Shown here: positions 1 to 11,244 of the stretch, piece by piece
Position numbering within the stretch: the first letter of the stretch is position 1
Layout: every line of letters begins with the position of its first letter
Assembly: GCA_013146195.2 (NCBI GenBank)
Contig: CM028377.1
Span: forward strand, 64,811,124-64,875,123
Origin: Codonopsis lanceolata
Taxonomy: Eukaryota > Streptophyta > Magnoliopsida > Asterales > Campanulaceae
Direction of reading: 5' to 3'
DNA: 64,000 nucleotides
Position numbers and translations under genes: made by a program
The notes under the pieces: model-generated
Seen by the model: only the letters and a program-made list of their open reading frames with translations
Told to the model about the DNA's origin: nothing
Databases searched by the model: none

Positions 1-1600
1 ATGTTGAGTTTAAATTATTTTATATTATTACCAATAAAATAGATGTATAACACATTGTTTAAAAAAATGTTAGATTTTAAAGTATTTAGACTAAAGATTT
101 TCACTTTTACAAAGATCTATCTCACATGGTTACAAAATATTCTACTATTATTACCAATAGAAGATATGTATTAAACATTGGTTAGAAATTGATGTCTGTA
201 TTAAAAATATTATTATTAATTACTAATTGAAAAGATGTATCATACATTTGTTATAAAGTGATGTTGGTTTTCAAAGTTTTTTGATAAAAGACTTCTACAA
301 TTATTGGTTAAAAAATGATATTAATTTTTAATTATTTTAGATTATATAAAAGACTTACTATTATTAGCAATAGAAGATATATATACTTTTGGTTTTCTAG
401 CCATTAGCTAATAATAATACATAATAATAATCAATATGATAAGGGATATTAGTATTAGTATATATAACTTTTTCTATTGTCAATAGTAGAAGACTTATAT
501 TTAAAAATTTTTTCAACTAACATTACTTCTAACCAATGTTGGATAAAACTCTTCAAGGTTAGATATTATTTATAATGACTCACTTTTAACATCATACTTT
601 AAGCCTTGATATCTTATTCATCCAAAACTTGATTTGGACAAATAAATATATCATTTCGATGTTTTTGCCGAGTAGAACACATTTGCACAATTACTTTTGT
701 CAACAAACAAACGACAAGTAAAGAAATTTGTGCCTTAAGTTGCACAATTTCTTTCACGAAAAACATTAATTTTTTAATAAGTATTACACTTTAAATCTTT
801 AACTCTTGATATCTTATTTATCCAAAACTCGATTTGGACAAATAAATATATCATTTTGATGCCCTCACCGAGTATAATACATTTGCGCAATTACCTTCGT
901 CAACAAACAAATGACACGTAAAGAAATTCGTGCCTCATGTTGAACAATTTCTTTCACTAAAACACTAATTTTTCAACAATAAAAGAGATGTATCCCACAT
1001 TGATTAGAAATTGATGTTGGTTTTAAAAATTATATTATTAAGTACCAATAGAAGAAATGTATCATAGATTGGTTGGAAAGTGATGTTGATTTTCAAAGTC
1101 ACTAGAAAACCAAAAGTTTTTAAAGCTTCCATATGGATGCATTAGAATTATGATTTATTATGAGAATATCACCTTTTCGACCACCGTACAAATTGGGGAA
1201 ATCCAATTTGACCAACGACATTTCATAACGACCAAATTAACCAACCAACTTTTAATGTGGTTGCAATGTCGTCCTTCCCGTTTCATAAAGACCAAATTAA
1301 CCAACCAACTTTTGTCAATATCTTCCTTATATGGCAATTTCTTGGTCCGATATTGATAAAAGTTGATTGGTTAATTTGGTCATTATGAAACGACGAGGAC
1401 GACATTGCAACCAAATTAAAAATTGATTGGTTAATTTGGTCGTTATGAAACGTCGTTGGTCAAATTGGATTTCCCCAATTTGTACGGTGGTCAAAAAGAT
1501 GATATTCTCCATTAATTATAATGTCTAAAAGTTATATTATTATTATAAAAATATATATATCCCACGTTGTACCCGTGCAGAGCACGGGCTAAATAACTAG
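1..1600 (+). mobile_element. Helitron, 3' portion (5' end lies before the window)
   Basis: The right boundary has the hallmarks of a Helitron 3' end: a GC-rich hairpin (CCCGTGC, loop AGA, GCACGGG, at 1572-1588) followed by a short AT spacer, then CTAG at 1597-1600 and a T of the target site. The body is AT-rich and built from degenerate copies of a 70-85 bp unit (key words ACCAATAGAAGA, CACATTGGTTAGAAA, TGATGTTG) that also fills 26850-37673. A motif near 601-960 (TTGATATCTTATTTATCC ... CTTTCACTAAAAACA) occurs twice in tandem, about 190 bp apart. No coding sequence is seen. The 3' boundary is independently supported by an unoccupied paralogous site at 6883/6884. The 5' TC end is not in the window, so total length and coding capacity are unknown. 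Confidence 0.75.
1160..1512. repeat. long imperfect palindrome (foldback/MITE-like)
   Basis: Two arms of about 165 bp in inverted orientation (1160-1325 and 1345-1512) separated by roughly 20-30 bp. Both arms, read outward to inward, carry GACCACCGTACAAATTGG, then CCAATTTGACCAACGAC and two spaced copies of ACCAAATTAACCAACCA. It lies inside the Helitron 3' segment just before the terminal hairpin; the related Helitron end at 37560-37673 lacks it, so it looks like an independent insertion. Flanking duplications are not resolved. Confidence 0.8.
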
Positions 1601-1743
1601 TACCATGAATACTCGATTAAACTTGAGAAACCTACATTAAAGCACACATACACAAATAACAATATTTCCAATGCATAATTAACTCAAAATAGCACAAAAT
1701 GAAAGGAAATTCGAGGAAAAATGTGGAAATCTTGGGCTCATCA
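1601..1743 (-). repeat. LTR fragment (3' LTR start) of the LARD-like element
   Basis: Direct-repeat partner of 6884-7028. In minus orientation it begins TGATGAGCCC next to a purine-rich tract (AAGTTTGGAGGTG, 1759-1744 region), as expected of a polypurine tract followed by the 3' LTR. It is truncated at the Helitron junction. Confidence 0.7.
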
Positions 1744-3542
1744 CACCTCCAAACTTAAGCTTTGATCATCCCGAGCAAAGATAATGAATTATGGAAAAGC
1801 TCAAGAACAATATGAAATGAAGACGACATTCAATTAAGATTCCACAAACAGTACCATCTAAGTTATCAACCTAAGATTATAAACATGTATAATTGAGGTA
1901 TGCATTGATTCATATGCTAGCAAACAATCTTCAAACAATCACTCAAACTCATAAAACATATTTCCACCCAAAAGTAATAATGTTCTACCTTAGATTGAAC
2001 GACCAACCGAGATATAAAATGCGAGTCAAACCGAAAGAGTCATCAACTAATTTTTTTTTTCACAAGACAAGACAAGAACACATGGCATAACAATATCGAT
2101 AGGACTTTTCAAGCTTGTAATGTTAGTCCAAGGTTTGGGCTACAAATGAATGATTGAATAACAAGTCAAAAGAGTAAAGAAATTGAAGTCTTCACATAAT
2201 GACTTGTTTCATGAAAGCACAACTCCTCAAATTACCACAAACTCACTTCAACAACCCCTTAAACTTTAAACTTTTGTTTGAAGAAAATGTATCCACTACC
2301 ACAATTATGCTCTACCTTTATCTCTCATTGAAAAATTGATGTACAATGACATTTTTTTTCTTTCTTTTGTGGCCACCCTTGACTTTTCTTTTCTTTTGAT
2401 TTTTTTCTTTTCATTTCACTTCCTTTGCTTTCCAAAGGGGCTTTTTTCCTGTCTTCCTTTTTTTTTTCAAATCACAAACAACAATTTTCAAATTCTCAAC
2501 ATCAATCAACAACAATAAAAGCACAAGACTTCCATGAAACATACACTTTCCTACAAGATTACAAAAATAAAATAATTAATTCCAAATCATGCTCTCTTTA
2601 AGGGCGACGACAAAAGTGTATAGAATCATGAGGTACGATGATGCAAATATAAGAAATGAAGTCGAATGAGGGTTATTGTGTGCTCTAGGTGCACACAATT
2701 CTATAAATGAGCTCAACGGGGACACTAGGGATTAATGTGAAAAAATATGGGTAGGATAAAGATAGGCTCAAACGGGTAAAAAATGACATATATCATGCTC
2801 TTGTCATACACACATGCCTAAACCAAACTTTTAATCATCAAAACATAACTCTCGGCATCTAGACCCACAATAGGTTGCTTATAGACATGCACAACCATCA
2901 CTAGAGCAAAGTATAAAAATATTTTAATAAATAACTTGGGCATTATCCATCACGAATGAGGTGATGCTAGCACATGAATAACAAACATATCATCAATCTA
3001 TGCATATAGTAATCTCAAAATTTAGTCCAAAAAAATAATGTAAGCAAAATTCAGAGAGTGCCAAGATGGAGAGGCGATGATCAAAACATAAACAATTGGG
3101 GCATTTCAAGCTCAAAAGTTTAGAATTTTCGAAAGTCACCAACCAAACCATACTCCTAACCTTAAAGTAAAAGGAGAAGGGAAGAAAAGAAAACTCCCTC
3201 AAAGATGACTTCTTATGGAGTCCGAGCCGAAAATATCTACTCCAAAAATCTCCACAAGCAACACCATACTATGAAAGCACTAACCCATACATCAAGTCAA
3301 GCTCAAAAGAAAAGGGTAGGAAAACAATTATGAAATAAAAAAGAAAAGAAAATCTTTTTGTGTGGGGACACTATGTACACCTCTCTACAAACCCACAAAC
3401 TCGGGAGGGCTTCAAAAAACGACACAACATTCAAAACATATAAATACAAAAACAAGTAAAATTAGCTTAAAAAACATGCTCAAATTACAATTAGCTTTAA
3501 CTTGGTATTGATATTAGCATATAAGAACAAAAATTAAACCAT

Positions 3543-3559
3543 TCCCCGGCAGCGGCGCA
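3543..3559 (-). other. tRNA-Asp primer-binding site
   Basis: The plus strand reads TCCCCGGCAGCGGCGC, nearly the 3' end of plant tRNA-Asp (TCCCCGGCAACGGCGCCA). The minus strand is therefore complementary to the tRNA, placing reverse-transcription priming just inside the LTR that begins at 3567. One internal change and loss of the last CA show that it has decayed. Confidence 0.65.
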
Positions 3560-3782
3560 AAAAATTTGATGTTCGCAAAACGCAACTCGTACAAGAATAC
3601 CCGGCCGTATCAAGTAATAAAGTGTATAAAAGTACGAATTATCGATCTCACAGAGAATGTACGTAATTCTCACTCAAACTAAGTACCAAAATTAGGCTAA
3701 CTAATTATATTTGAGCGAAAAGAAAATAAATTAAAGACAAAATATAAACAACTTAAGAAAACAATTAAAATTTATATATGTG

Positions 3783-3786
<4 letters not shown>

Positions 3787-3856
<70 letters not shown>
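3787..3856. repeat. (TA)n microsatellite, about 70 bp
   Basis: Uninterrupted TA dinucleotide run, preceded by TGTATGTATA. Confidence 0.97.
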
Positions 3857-3858
<2 letters not shown>

Positions 3859-4059
3859 GACAAGGGTGGATTTCTCCCTTCAAAATCTCACTTTTGAATT
3901 ATTGACTTTTGAGTTACCATTTCACTCTTTCTCTCTCCTATCTTTTCTACTTGTATTTCTCTTCTATCTTTCATTTCCTCCATATTTTCTTTCTCATAAC
4001 AACCATCACCTCTCTTTTAAATATGTTTAAATATCTTTCTCTCTTTAAACATAAAAAAT

Positions 4060-4830
4060 AGTAACTAAAACAAAAATAATAGTTTCAGAGTCAAGAAAAC
4101 AAAAATATAAGAGGTTAGTAAAATAAAAATAATCTATGGAACAAGCTACTATAAAAATAAAAGTTACAGAATCAACAAAACAAAAATAATTTAACGCAGA
4201 GGTTAGTAAAATAAAATAATTTACGGAACAAAAGTTTAAAACAAATTCTTAAAAATATATATGTAAAAAAATATGTTAGTAAAATAAAAATATTTGATGA
4301 AACAAAAATAATAGTTACAAAGTCAATAAAAACAAAAACAATTTAAACTAATGTTACTAAAAGAATAAAAATTATTTACAGAACAAAATTTTAAAACAAA
4401 TTCTTAAAAATAGCTATGTAAAACAAAAATACATTAGTTAAATTAAAATATTTGATGGAACAAAAATAATAGTTACGGAGTCAATAAAACAAAAATAATT
4501 TAAACTGAGGTTAGTAAAATTATAAAAATAATTTACGGAACAAAATTTTAAAACAAATTCTTTAAAATAGTTAGGTAAAACAAAAATACGTTAGTAAAAT
4601 AAAAATATTTGATGGAACAAAAATAATAGTTACATAATCAATAAAACAAAACAATTTAAATTGAGGTTAGTAAAATAATTAAAAAAATTATGAAACATTT
4701 TTTTCCCATAAAACTAATTCTTAAAAATTAAACAAACTTAATAGTTACGAAGTCAATAAAACAAAAAATATATAATGGAAGTTATTAAAATCAAAATAAT
4801 TTACAAAAAATAATAATAATTGTTAACGGT
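4060..4830. repeat. AT-rich tandem array, unit about 158 bp
   Basis: Anchor words recur at regular spacing: ATAGTTAC(A/G)(A/G)AGTCAATAAAAC near 4310, 4469, 4626 and 4740, with degenerate versions near 4079 and 4161. Between anchors each unit carries TTTACGGAACAAAATTTT, ACAAATTCTTAAAAATAG and GTTAGTAAAATAAAAATA. Central units are spaced about 157-159 bp; outer units are shortened. It lies inside the LTR just upstream of a Helitron helicase fragment. Confidence 0.8.
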
Positions 4831-4929
4831 AAAAATAATTTCGTTATTTTGATTTTAGCTTATTTTTTTCTCAAAAATTTATTTATTCATAAAATACAAA
4901 TATAATTTAATAAAAACAATCATTCAAAA

Positions 4930-5601
4930 GGAATAACTTATTTGAGTTCACATTCTATTTGAAGGATGGAAAAAAATTAAGTTTGTTCGAAGACATTCAT
5001 TATACAGAATTTTGAATAGTATAAAGTGTTCGAAGTTGTCAGACCATAAATTGATACTTAAAATTAGTGTTCCAGTAATGTTATTGAGAAACATTGACCA
5101 TGCTGCAAGGTTGTGCAATAGAACAAGACTAATCATCATAAATCTTGGGGATCACATTGTTGAAACAAAATTTTTGAAAGGAAGCAATGTTTGAGAAAAT
5201 GTTTTTATCCCAAGATTGTCATTAACTTATCCAATGTAAGACTGTCTTTTAAATTCCAAAGAAGAAAATTTATATTACTGGTATCATATGCAATGACAAT
5301 TAACAAGTTTCAAAGTCAATAATCGCACACATGTCTCTTTTAGAAAAAAAACCAGTATTTAGCCATAGACAGGTATATGTCGTAGTTTCTAGTAACAAAT
5401 TATTTTAGTTTGAAGATATTGATATGCAGTGAAGATGAAAAACCAACTAATAAGACAACAAATGCTGTGTATAAGATTTTTTTTTTTAATCTATAATGAT
5501 TAGTGATAGACTTATGTGTAATTGTTAACAAACTGATCCTCCTTATTTTGTTTATATACGATTTTGTTGACATGCGTTTAACACATATGTTAAAAAACTA
5601 G
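4930..5601 (+). pseudogene. Helitron helicase C-terminal remnant with candidate 3' terminus
   Basis: Translation of 5012-5192 gives the C-terminal module of Helitron Pif1-like helicases: an NSIKCSKL segment, then a VMLLRNID motif, then a CNRTRL(I)I segment and GSNV; a stop follows and weak similarity continues to about 5340 in shifted frames. The same module occurs on the other strand at 25021-25314. Downstream, a small hairpin (TTTAACA, loop CATA, TGTTAAA) precedes CTAG at 5598-5601 and then T, a plausible Helitron 3' end in the matching orientation. The gene is non-functional: stops, shifts, and no upstream helicase motifs or Rep domain. Confidence 0.6.
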
Positions 5602-7026
5602 TTACACTAATGCATAAGTGGTTTGGCAACAACAAATCAAAATTAAAAAGATAGAAGTGCAATATTTCCAGTATAGTCGGTGTTTAATTTAACACTTTTT
5701 TTATTTTTCTTTAACTCAAATCTTGGTAGTCGGGCGCACTATAATATTCACTACGGGCTCTTGCATCTTACAACAACTCTAATCTCCCCGACCTCGCGAA
5801 TGACTAAGGTGGATTGATTGCATGAAAAACAAGTCTCACAATGGCTATCAGTGTGTGTTACAAAAACACCAACTATTAAATTGATTGGTCCAAAACATAA
5901 AGGTAGCTCTCGTGGATCCTAAACATTTCTAAAATCATTTAATTAATGGACAATCAAATAAAAACATTAAGTCCACAAAATAATAACCGAACATGAATGT
6001 CTACTCTATAAAGAGAAAGATTAAATTTAAATCACAACATTTAACATAGAAAAATAATTGCATTCCATTAATAATTTAAGTACAAACCAATTCCATAATT
6101 TACATGATATTCAACTCTATAAAATACAACAAATATAATAAAATAGAGACTTGAAGAATTAAACCCATCAATGTTGATATCCAAGATTGAAATCAGTTGC
6201 AAAAGCTTATTTGGCTCTTGAAATGAAGCTCTAAACCTTCAAAGGTGGTCAAGCTTAAAGGATTTTGAGGAAAATTGGGTGAATGGGGCTGCTAATGGCT
6301 GGTTGAATGAGATAAAAGAGGAGGGATTGGAGTCTCCACTAAGGTAGGGGTAGTTTAGGAAATAGACACGAGGTTTGGGGATGAAATTGGAATGGAAAAT
6401 AAGGTTAGGGCACGACAGGGGTTGGGTTAGACCAGGGAAGGAGTACGCGAGTCACCTAGGGGGAAATAAGTGAGGCTGGTGCGGGGAACTAGGGAAAAAA
6501 ATGGGCTGGATATGAGAAATGAAGCGAGTAGTGGCCTGGATCGGAGTGGGGCTCTAGCAAGGTGACACGCGACCCGCATTTTGGGTGGCTGAGAGACGAG
6601 AGACGTGACCTCTTCTATGGCTGACAACCCATGATGAAAGAAGAATGGAGGAATGACGCTGGCCTCCTTTGTATTTCTGGAAGTTACTACGGTGCCCTTG
6701 AAGTTTATGGGATGTGTAACAACATCGTTCCCTCTCCAGACTTCACATTTTAGTCCTCCGTTACCTAGTTAGCCTCCGTTAGCTCTCATTTTACCTTGGA
6801 CTCTTAATTGACTTAACAGACTTTGACCGAATGATTTGTAACTCAACTTTGCAATCCGAAATTGCCTCAAATTTCGTGCTAAATACCATGAATGCTCGAT
6901 TAAACCTTCAAAATCTACATTAAAGTACAAATACACAAATAATAATATTCAAAATGCATAATATATGAAGATAGCACAAAGTAAAAAAGAAATTTGAGGA
7001 AAATTTTGTGAAACCTTTGGGCTCGT

Positions 7027-7292
7027 CAATCCTCATACTGTATATCAAGAGTAGTTATGAAATTAAAAATGTTAGTCTCGTGTTTTTTTCAGTTAGGACC
7101 TTAATAATACCACATATTCCTTGGTATAATTAGCGAGATGATAATAGCATATATGGATAACACGCTATTAGTCTATGCCACTTGTTGGGTACAAAACATC
7201 TAAAAATTTGACTTATTAATCCTATAAGATTGACTACCAAATGGCTCCTAAAACTAATCCATACATCCACCTGATATATAGTATGAGGATTG
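7027..7292. mobile_element. MITE with short terminal inverted repeats
   Basis: Left end CAATCCTCATACTGTATATC and right end GATATATAGTATGAGGATTG are inverted copies of about 20 bp with one or two differences, enclosing roughly 225 bp of AT-rich non-coding DNA. It abuts the LTR end at 7028, so the exact left boundary and target duplication are uncertain. Confidence 0.6.
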
Positions 7293-7497
7293 ATAGGTGA
7301 TGAATGACGACATGGGAGAGAACGTGAGGGTTTTAATGGGTCGTTGGGTAAGTTTGGTGTTTGAGGGAGGGGGGAGGTTGAAGAGGGATAAAGAATAGGA
7401 GGTAAGTAATTAAACTCGGGTGTCTTTGTAAAATGGTAACATAAAGACCATAGGAGGTGAGTGTGTTTGGTATTTGGTTAGAGTGTGCAATAAAGAG

Positions 7498-7746
7498 ATA
7501 CTTCATTGTTTTCTAAATAAGTGTCCTTTTTTTATTTTTTATCAATTTCAAAATAATTGTCATCTTTTAAAACTTTTATTTGAAGAGATCTTTTTTTAAA
7601 ACTATTTTACCCTTATTTTTTTATTTATTTTATTATAACCATGTATACAAGAATATTGAAAAAAAACATATATTAATGGTGTGTGAGGTCAAACAAAATG
7701 ATTGTTTATTAACAAATGAGTATTAAGTGGTGCGTGTATGGAGTAA
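7498..7746. mobile_element. degenerate Stowaway-like MITE in the gene 1 promoter
   Basis: The left end (TACTTCATTGTTTTCTAAAT, followed by AAGTGTCC) and right end (TATGGAGTAA) resemble decayed Stowaway termini (CTCCCTCCGTCCC-like) in inverted orientation. It lies about 160 bp upstream of the OTS-type start codon. The termini are weak, so this is tentative. Confidence 0.35.
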
Positions 7747-7902
7747 TTTTGGTGGTGCTCCCTTGTGCAAAACACCCCCTTCTCACTTTTGCAAAGCCTG
7801 TGTACTGCCATTTGAGAGGGGTGGGGAATCATTCCGGAGTTAAGTCTAGAATCCAACTGTCAAATTAGTGTGTACGCGAGAGAAGGTGGATTGTACACAC
7901 AC

Positions 7903-10900
7903 ATGTCATGCATGGAAGGAGAGAATAAGCGGAAGGGGATTGACCTCGACTGGGACAAGCTCTTCACCGAAGACGACGACGAGACTCCTGAGGAAGTGGT
8001 CGTCACCACCACTACTGTGCCGGCGAAGAAACCGAAGCCGGCGGTCATGGACGATGGCCTCCAATGGAAGTCGGAGAGCGACCTGAACGAATTGATCGCC
8101 AAGGCTAGGACGAATATCGATAAGCTCGGTCCCAAATTGCCGGATAAGGGCGATAAACTGAAGCTCACTCTCAAGCGATACGAAGACGAGCTTGAACGCC
8201 GCAGCAAAATTCAACTCGAGAAGGTTTATCAATTCTTTTCGATGATAGTTGGAAAATGAATCTTGTTTTATAAATGTAGGTTGTGTATGCAATGTGTATG
8301 CATTGTTATATGATTGATTAGGTTTTTTGGTTTCGTGTGTTGGATTAGGGTTTTTGTTTGTGCAACCGAGTTTGCCTTTAGTTTTGCATTGAACTTTGTA
8401 GCCCTAGTTTGATGATAAATTAGTTTCCATTTGTTTCACTGAAAATGACTTCCTAAAAACATTTTCAACACCATGGATTCCATTTACGTGAGTCATTTTC
8501 CAAAATATATTTAACCCATTTTCGAGCACCCCTCCGCCCCTATCCCCTTCCCAAACAACCCCCCAACAAACCCATTTGCCAGTCATTTATATTGATTCCA
8601 CACACCCAATTATTCCCCAAAGTAATAATATTACATTATTCTTAACAAAAATCATAATCTTAAACACAATTAGACGTATTTACATACACACAATTATACA
8701 CTCAACAATTTTTGAAATATAAATTAAGTTTTTTATCTTGCTTGTGCAGCTATTTATTATTTTAATAAATACTCACTACGTTCTAAAATTAGTATCTGCT
8801 ATATTATTTTGGGATGTCCCAAAACAATTATTCATTTTATTTTTCAACATGTTTTTTCATATCAAATATCAATTTTGTCATTCTTATTTGTAAGATTGAA
8901 AAGTTGATGAACCCTATTCATTTGACACAACACCACTAATGATAAATTGTGGGGTTACTAAACAAGAATTACTTAAGTTGAACACTTCTTTAAAATCAGT
9001 CTTTATTCAATAGTGACATAAATATTAGGACGACGAGAATATATATTTTTTGTATGTATTCATGGATTGTTTTTGTGTAACATTTTCCGTGTGTTTGCCA
9101 AACAATCGAAAATATTATGGCATATTTTTAAAAGATTTACTAAACGCCTGAAAATAAAATCTTTTCATTTTGCACAAGTTATTTTCCAGAAATCATTTTC
9201 CAAAAATCATTTTTCGTGAGACCAACGGAGCCTTAGTAAAGGGTTAAGGCGTGTTTGGTTCATAGATATTGTGAGGGGACGGTAAGGTGGATGGTATAGT
9301 GTAGAGCAGTTGACAGTAAAGCAAGATACTAGGTTTATACTTCTCCCGTCCCTAATTGAGTGTCTTTTAATATTTTTTTTGGCCCCATAGTGAGCTTCTC
9401 TTTTTGATGAGATTACTAAACTCACCTTTGCCATGTACAATGTCTTAATGTTCAGTTGATGTCTATAGTGTGGATACTTGGTGTATTCATGTATATGAGT
9501 GTATGTAATGCTTGTGTGGACACTTGGTGGTTTCATGTATATCAGTATATGTACCACTCCCTCCGTCCCAAAATGAGTTCCACAAGGACAAAAAAGAAAG
9601 GATGCCATTTTCGGAAGGAGGCATTACTAACTAAAATGGCCTAAAAGTCAACTTTCTTAATTTATGTAAAAGAGTAAAAAAGGATTCTCATTTGCTATGG
9701 AGGGTGTATGTCATATCATTTTGTTTTTGAATAAATCTGATAACATTTGAAGAACTTTTAGACAGTGAATTGTACTTTCCATGGCATATTAAAGGGGATT
9801 GATGGTATAGTTTACCTTGTTTGGTTTGGTAGCTTGGAGTTAACCTTGTTTGGTTTGGTAGCTTGGAGTTAACCTTGTTTGGTTCTTCTTCATTGTATAC
9901 ATTGTCCGCGGACAGCATTCTTCCTTCAACACCTTTAATTGTTTGTGATTTCTTTTTCCAATCTGGAAGAAAGAGGGTGGAGTTTATTTGTCTGTTGGGT
10001 TTGTCAGGTTTTGTCATGCAATGTTAATCGTGAATACTTTCCGTCTTTATCGCTTAAGGTCTCCTATCACAAATACCCGGTTTTAAAGATTTATATGGGA
10101 GATGTTCTTTATTGATGTCAAGTTAGATCTTGACCGTTAATTTTGACTTGCATGATATTTTCTCTGCAGGATGCAAATGAATGCAAGGAGCTTACACAAC
10201 TGAGCAATCCTAGTCCCACGGGTAAGAGACTAATGGTTTTACTATCTAGATGAATGTGAGTTCATGCTTCTTGTAAGACTCTTTTAGCTTTTATGGACCT
10301 TTAGTAATGGCACGCCAATATGTCGAGGCTTTTGTTCGGAAGTTTGTCTCAATTATCAAAAAGAGACAAGTATCTGATCCGCTGAATGCAATTGGAACTG
10401 ACTACTCTGTAGGTCTTGTGTTGAATGCCCCCAGCCTTTTCCAGCTGATCTCTTTTTCAGTTTCGTGTTCTCTTTAGTTTCTCACATTAAGGAAAGTTTT
10501 AGGCATTTCCAGTTCTGTTGGGTTAGAGAGATTGTTGCGAAAAATAAAGTAAGCAAGGAATGGGTTACCAATCCTAGATGGTTTACTGTATTTTTTTTGA
10601 ATTTTTGATAAGTACTTTTTGTTTATAGGTAAGTGTGACTCTTTGTTCGTGTGGGGATTGAAACATTGGACCTCAAGGTGTTTTTGCCCGAGTGCCCTTG
10701 CCATCTCTCCCACCCCTTGGGGTCAATTTTTTTGTTTTTGTTTTTGTTTTTTGTGATAAGTAATAAAAATATATAAATAAAGCATCAAAAAAGGTGACGT
10801 ATCTTTTGTATACAGGGAGTATACTCTAGCAAAAAAGAATTACACAACAGTAAAATTGGTCAGTCTCTACAGTACTCGGAAATTCCTTCTTCGCTTATGG

Positions 10901-11194
10901 TTAGACCATCCTCGGAAAAGCTCTGTATTTTATTTTGTTATGCGCTTTGTAGCTCACTCTGTACGGCTTTACTTCCCGCTCATATTGGTGAGATTTCAAA
11001 GCTTTCTTATTAAAAAAGAATAGATTATTTCTGTATTGACATTGACAGACACATTTTAGAGGGGTATTATGCATAAAAGAGTTGCATCTTATTTAATATC
11101 ATTGCAAGCCAGTAAAAGTGCGGATTTTGGAATGACACCGGTGATCTCATTACACGTGTATTCAACTTCTAAAATTGTAAACAAGCAGAATTTC

Positions 11195-11244
<50 letters not shown>

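Larger units (their letters stand above)
1601..7028 (-). mobile_element. non-coding LTR retrotransposon (LARD-like), minus orientation
   Basis: Parts in minus orientation: one LTR at 3567-7028 (TG...CA ends), then a primer-binding site at 3559-3543 that matches the 3' end of plant tRNA-Asp with few changes, about 1.8 kb of internal DNA without a significant reading frame, a purine-rich tract beside 1744, and the start of the other LTR at 1743-1601, which is cut off by the Helitron ending at 1600. The two LTR starts are clearly homologous: 1601-1743 against 6884-7028 share the order ACCATGAAT, CTCGATTAAAC, CTACATTAAAG, GGGCTC(A/G)TCA. No gag, RT or integrase motif is seen, so it fits a large retrotransposon derivative that depends on proteins from elsewhere. 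The LTR has been lengthened by later insertions (TA repeat, 158-bp array, Helitron fragment). Confidence 0.7.
3567..7028 (-). repeat. LTR (5' LTR) of the LARD-like element, enlarged by insertions
   Basis: Plus-strand ends are TGATGTTCGC and GGCTCGTCA, so the minus-strand LTR starts TGACGAGCCC and ends in CA beside the primer-binding site. At about 3.46 kb it is long, but it contains a (TA)n tract, a 158-bp tandem array (4060-4830) and a Helitron remnant (4930-5601), so the original LTR was shorter. Confidence 0.6.

Noticed and set aside
1150..1512. Two opposing open frames encoding nearly the same short protein
   Set aside because: They are mirror products of the palindrome's two arms; no start context, no domain and a repeat origin.
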